Of a stretch of DNA of 35,858 bases, positions 35,314 to 35,858 are shown piece after piece. This DNA is from Bacteroidales bacterium. GTDB taxonomy: Bacteria; Bacteroidota; Bacteroidia; Bacteroidales; B18-G4. Below the pieces are notes generated by a model. That model saw only the letters and a list, made by a program, of their open reading frames with translations, did no database searches and was not told the origin of the DNA. A program made the position numbers and the translations under genes. The DNA lies in the NCBI GenBank assembly GCA_021107535.1, contig JAIOSQ010000130.1, positions 1-35,858 on the forward strand, read 5' to 3'. Positions within the stretch are counted from its first letter, which is position 1. Each line of letters begins with the position of its first letter.

Positions 35314-35858
35314 ATGTCATATACACAGGAAAATATATTGGAAGCACTGAGAGAAGTGCTCTATTTCCCGAAACACGATAATGTTGTCGCATTGAACATG
35401 ATACGGGACATAAAGCTGTCGGATAAAAAGGTTTCATTTGCACTTTTTTTCGCCGAAAAGGATGAGCAGAATGAAAACACTGTACGACAGGCATGCATCA
35501 GTGCGATCGTAAACAATGTAGATTCGGATGCAGAAGTTGATGTTGAGATACGTTATCCTGCTGATCCCCTGGCAAAGATTGGAAGTATCGTTGCTGTAGC
35601 CTCAGGTAAAGGAGGCGTTGGCAAATCAACAGTTGCTGTAAATCTGGCCATCGCCCTGGCAAAACAGGGATTCAAAACAGGCATTATCGATGCTGATATT
35701 TACGGGCCTTCCATTCCGCTGATGTTCGATGTGCTGGATGTCAAACCCAAGGTACATGAAGAAGGTGGTCAGCAGTGGATCATCCCTGTTGAACAATACG
35801 GGGTAAAAGTATTATCGATCGGATTTTTTGTAGATCCGGCACAGGCATTGATCTGGCG
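35314..35858 (+). CDS. Mrp/ApbC/NBP35-type Fe-S cluster carrier ATPase, 3' truncated by window end
   Basis: [19 protein letters not shown]...[47 protein letters not shown]. Confidence 0.92.
   Translation, partial: MSYTQENILEALREVLYFPKHDNVVALNMIRDIKLSDKKVSFALFFAEKDEQNENTVRQACISAIVNNVDSDAEVDVEIRYPADPLAKIGSIVAVASGKGGVGKSTVAVNLAIALAKQGFKTGIIDADIYGPSIPLMFDVLDVKPKVHEEGGQQWIIPVEQYGVKVLSIGFFVDPAQALIW

Overview
The window is a Bacteroidota (Bacteroidales-like) chromosomal segment. Conserved housekeeping genes (rbfA, a LolC/E-type permease, manA-like, LOG, AmrS-like radical SAM, ispE, a GH3-family gene, a deoxynucleoside kinase, kdsB, an HU/SPOR protein, trmB, an MGMT/ATL-like gene and a 3'-truncated Mrp/ApbC gene) are interleaved with secreted and surface functions. 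The surface functions are two tandem gingipain-like C25 peptidases with type IX secretion (T9SS) C-termini, an LRR T9SS protein followed by an adaptor-like lipoprotein, a TlpA/DUF6029/Omp28 operon, a FISUMP lipoprotein, a 5'-truncated T9SS cargo gene, and a BlaI/BlaR1-like pair. The signals I consider most worth following up are: (1) three TACGA-N6-TCGTA dyads placed on a Bacteroidetes-type promoter in front of the BlaI/M56 pair; (2) many different period-7 to period-16 intergenic tandem arrays, several starting 0-4 nt after a stop codon and one supplying the stop codon; (3) an AT-rich 3-kb block bounded by an inverted GTTACCCAAC/GTTGGGTAAC pair next to a long imperfect hairpin, containing a signal-peptide-less T9SS gene and a FISUMP gene with a G9 tract; (4) a minus-strand LRR, adaptor-like lipoprotein and membrane protein cassette between copies of a 30-bp direct repeat. 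No rRNA, tRNA, CRISPR array or intact transposase was recognised. All family names come from reading protein motifs by eye; no database search was run.
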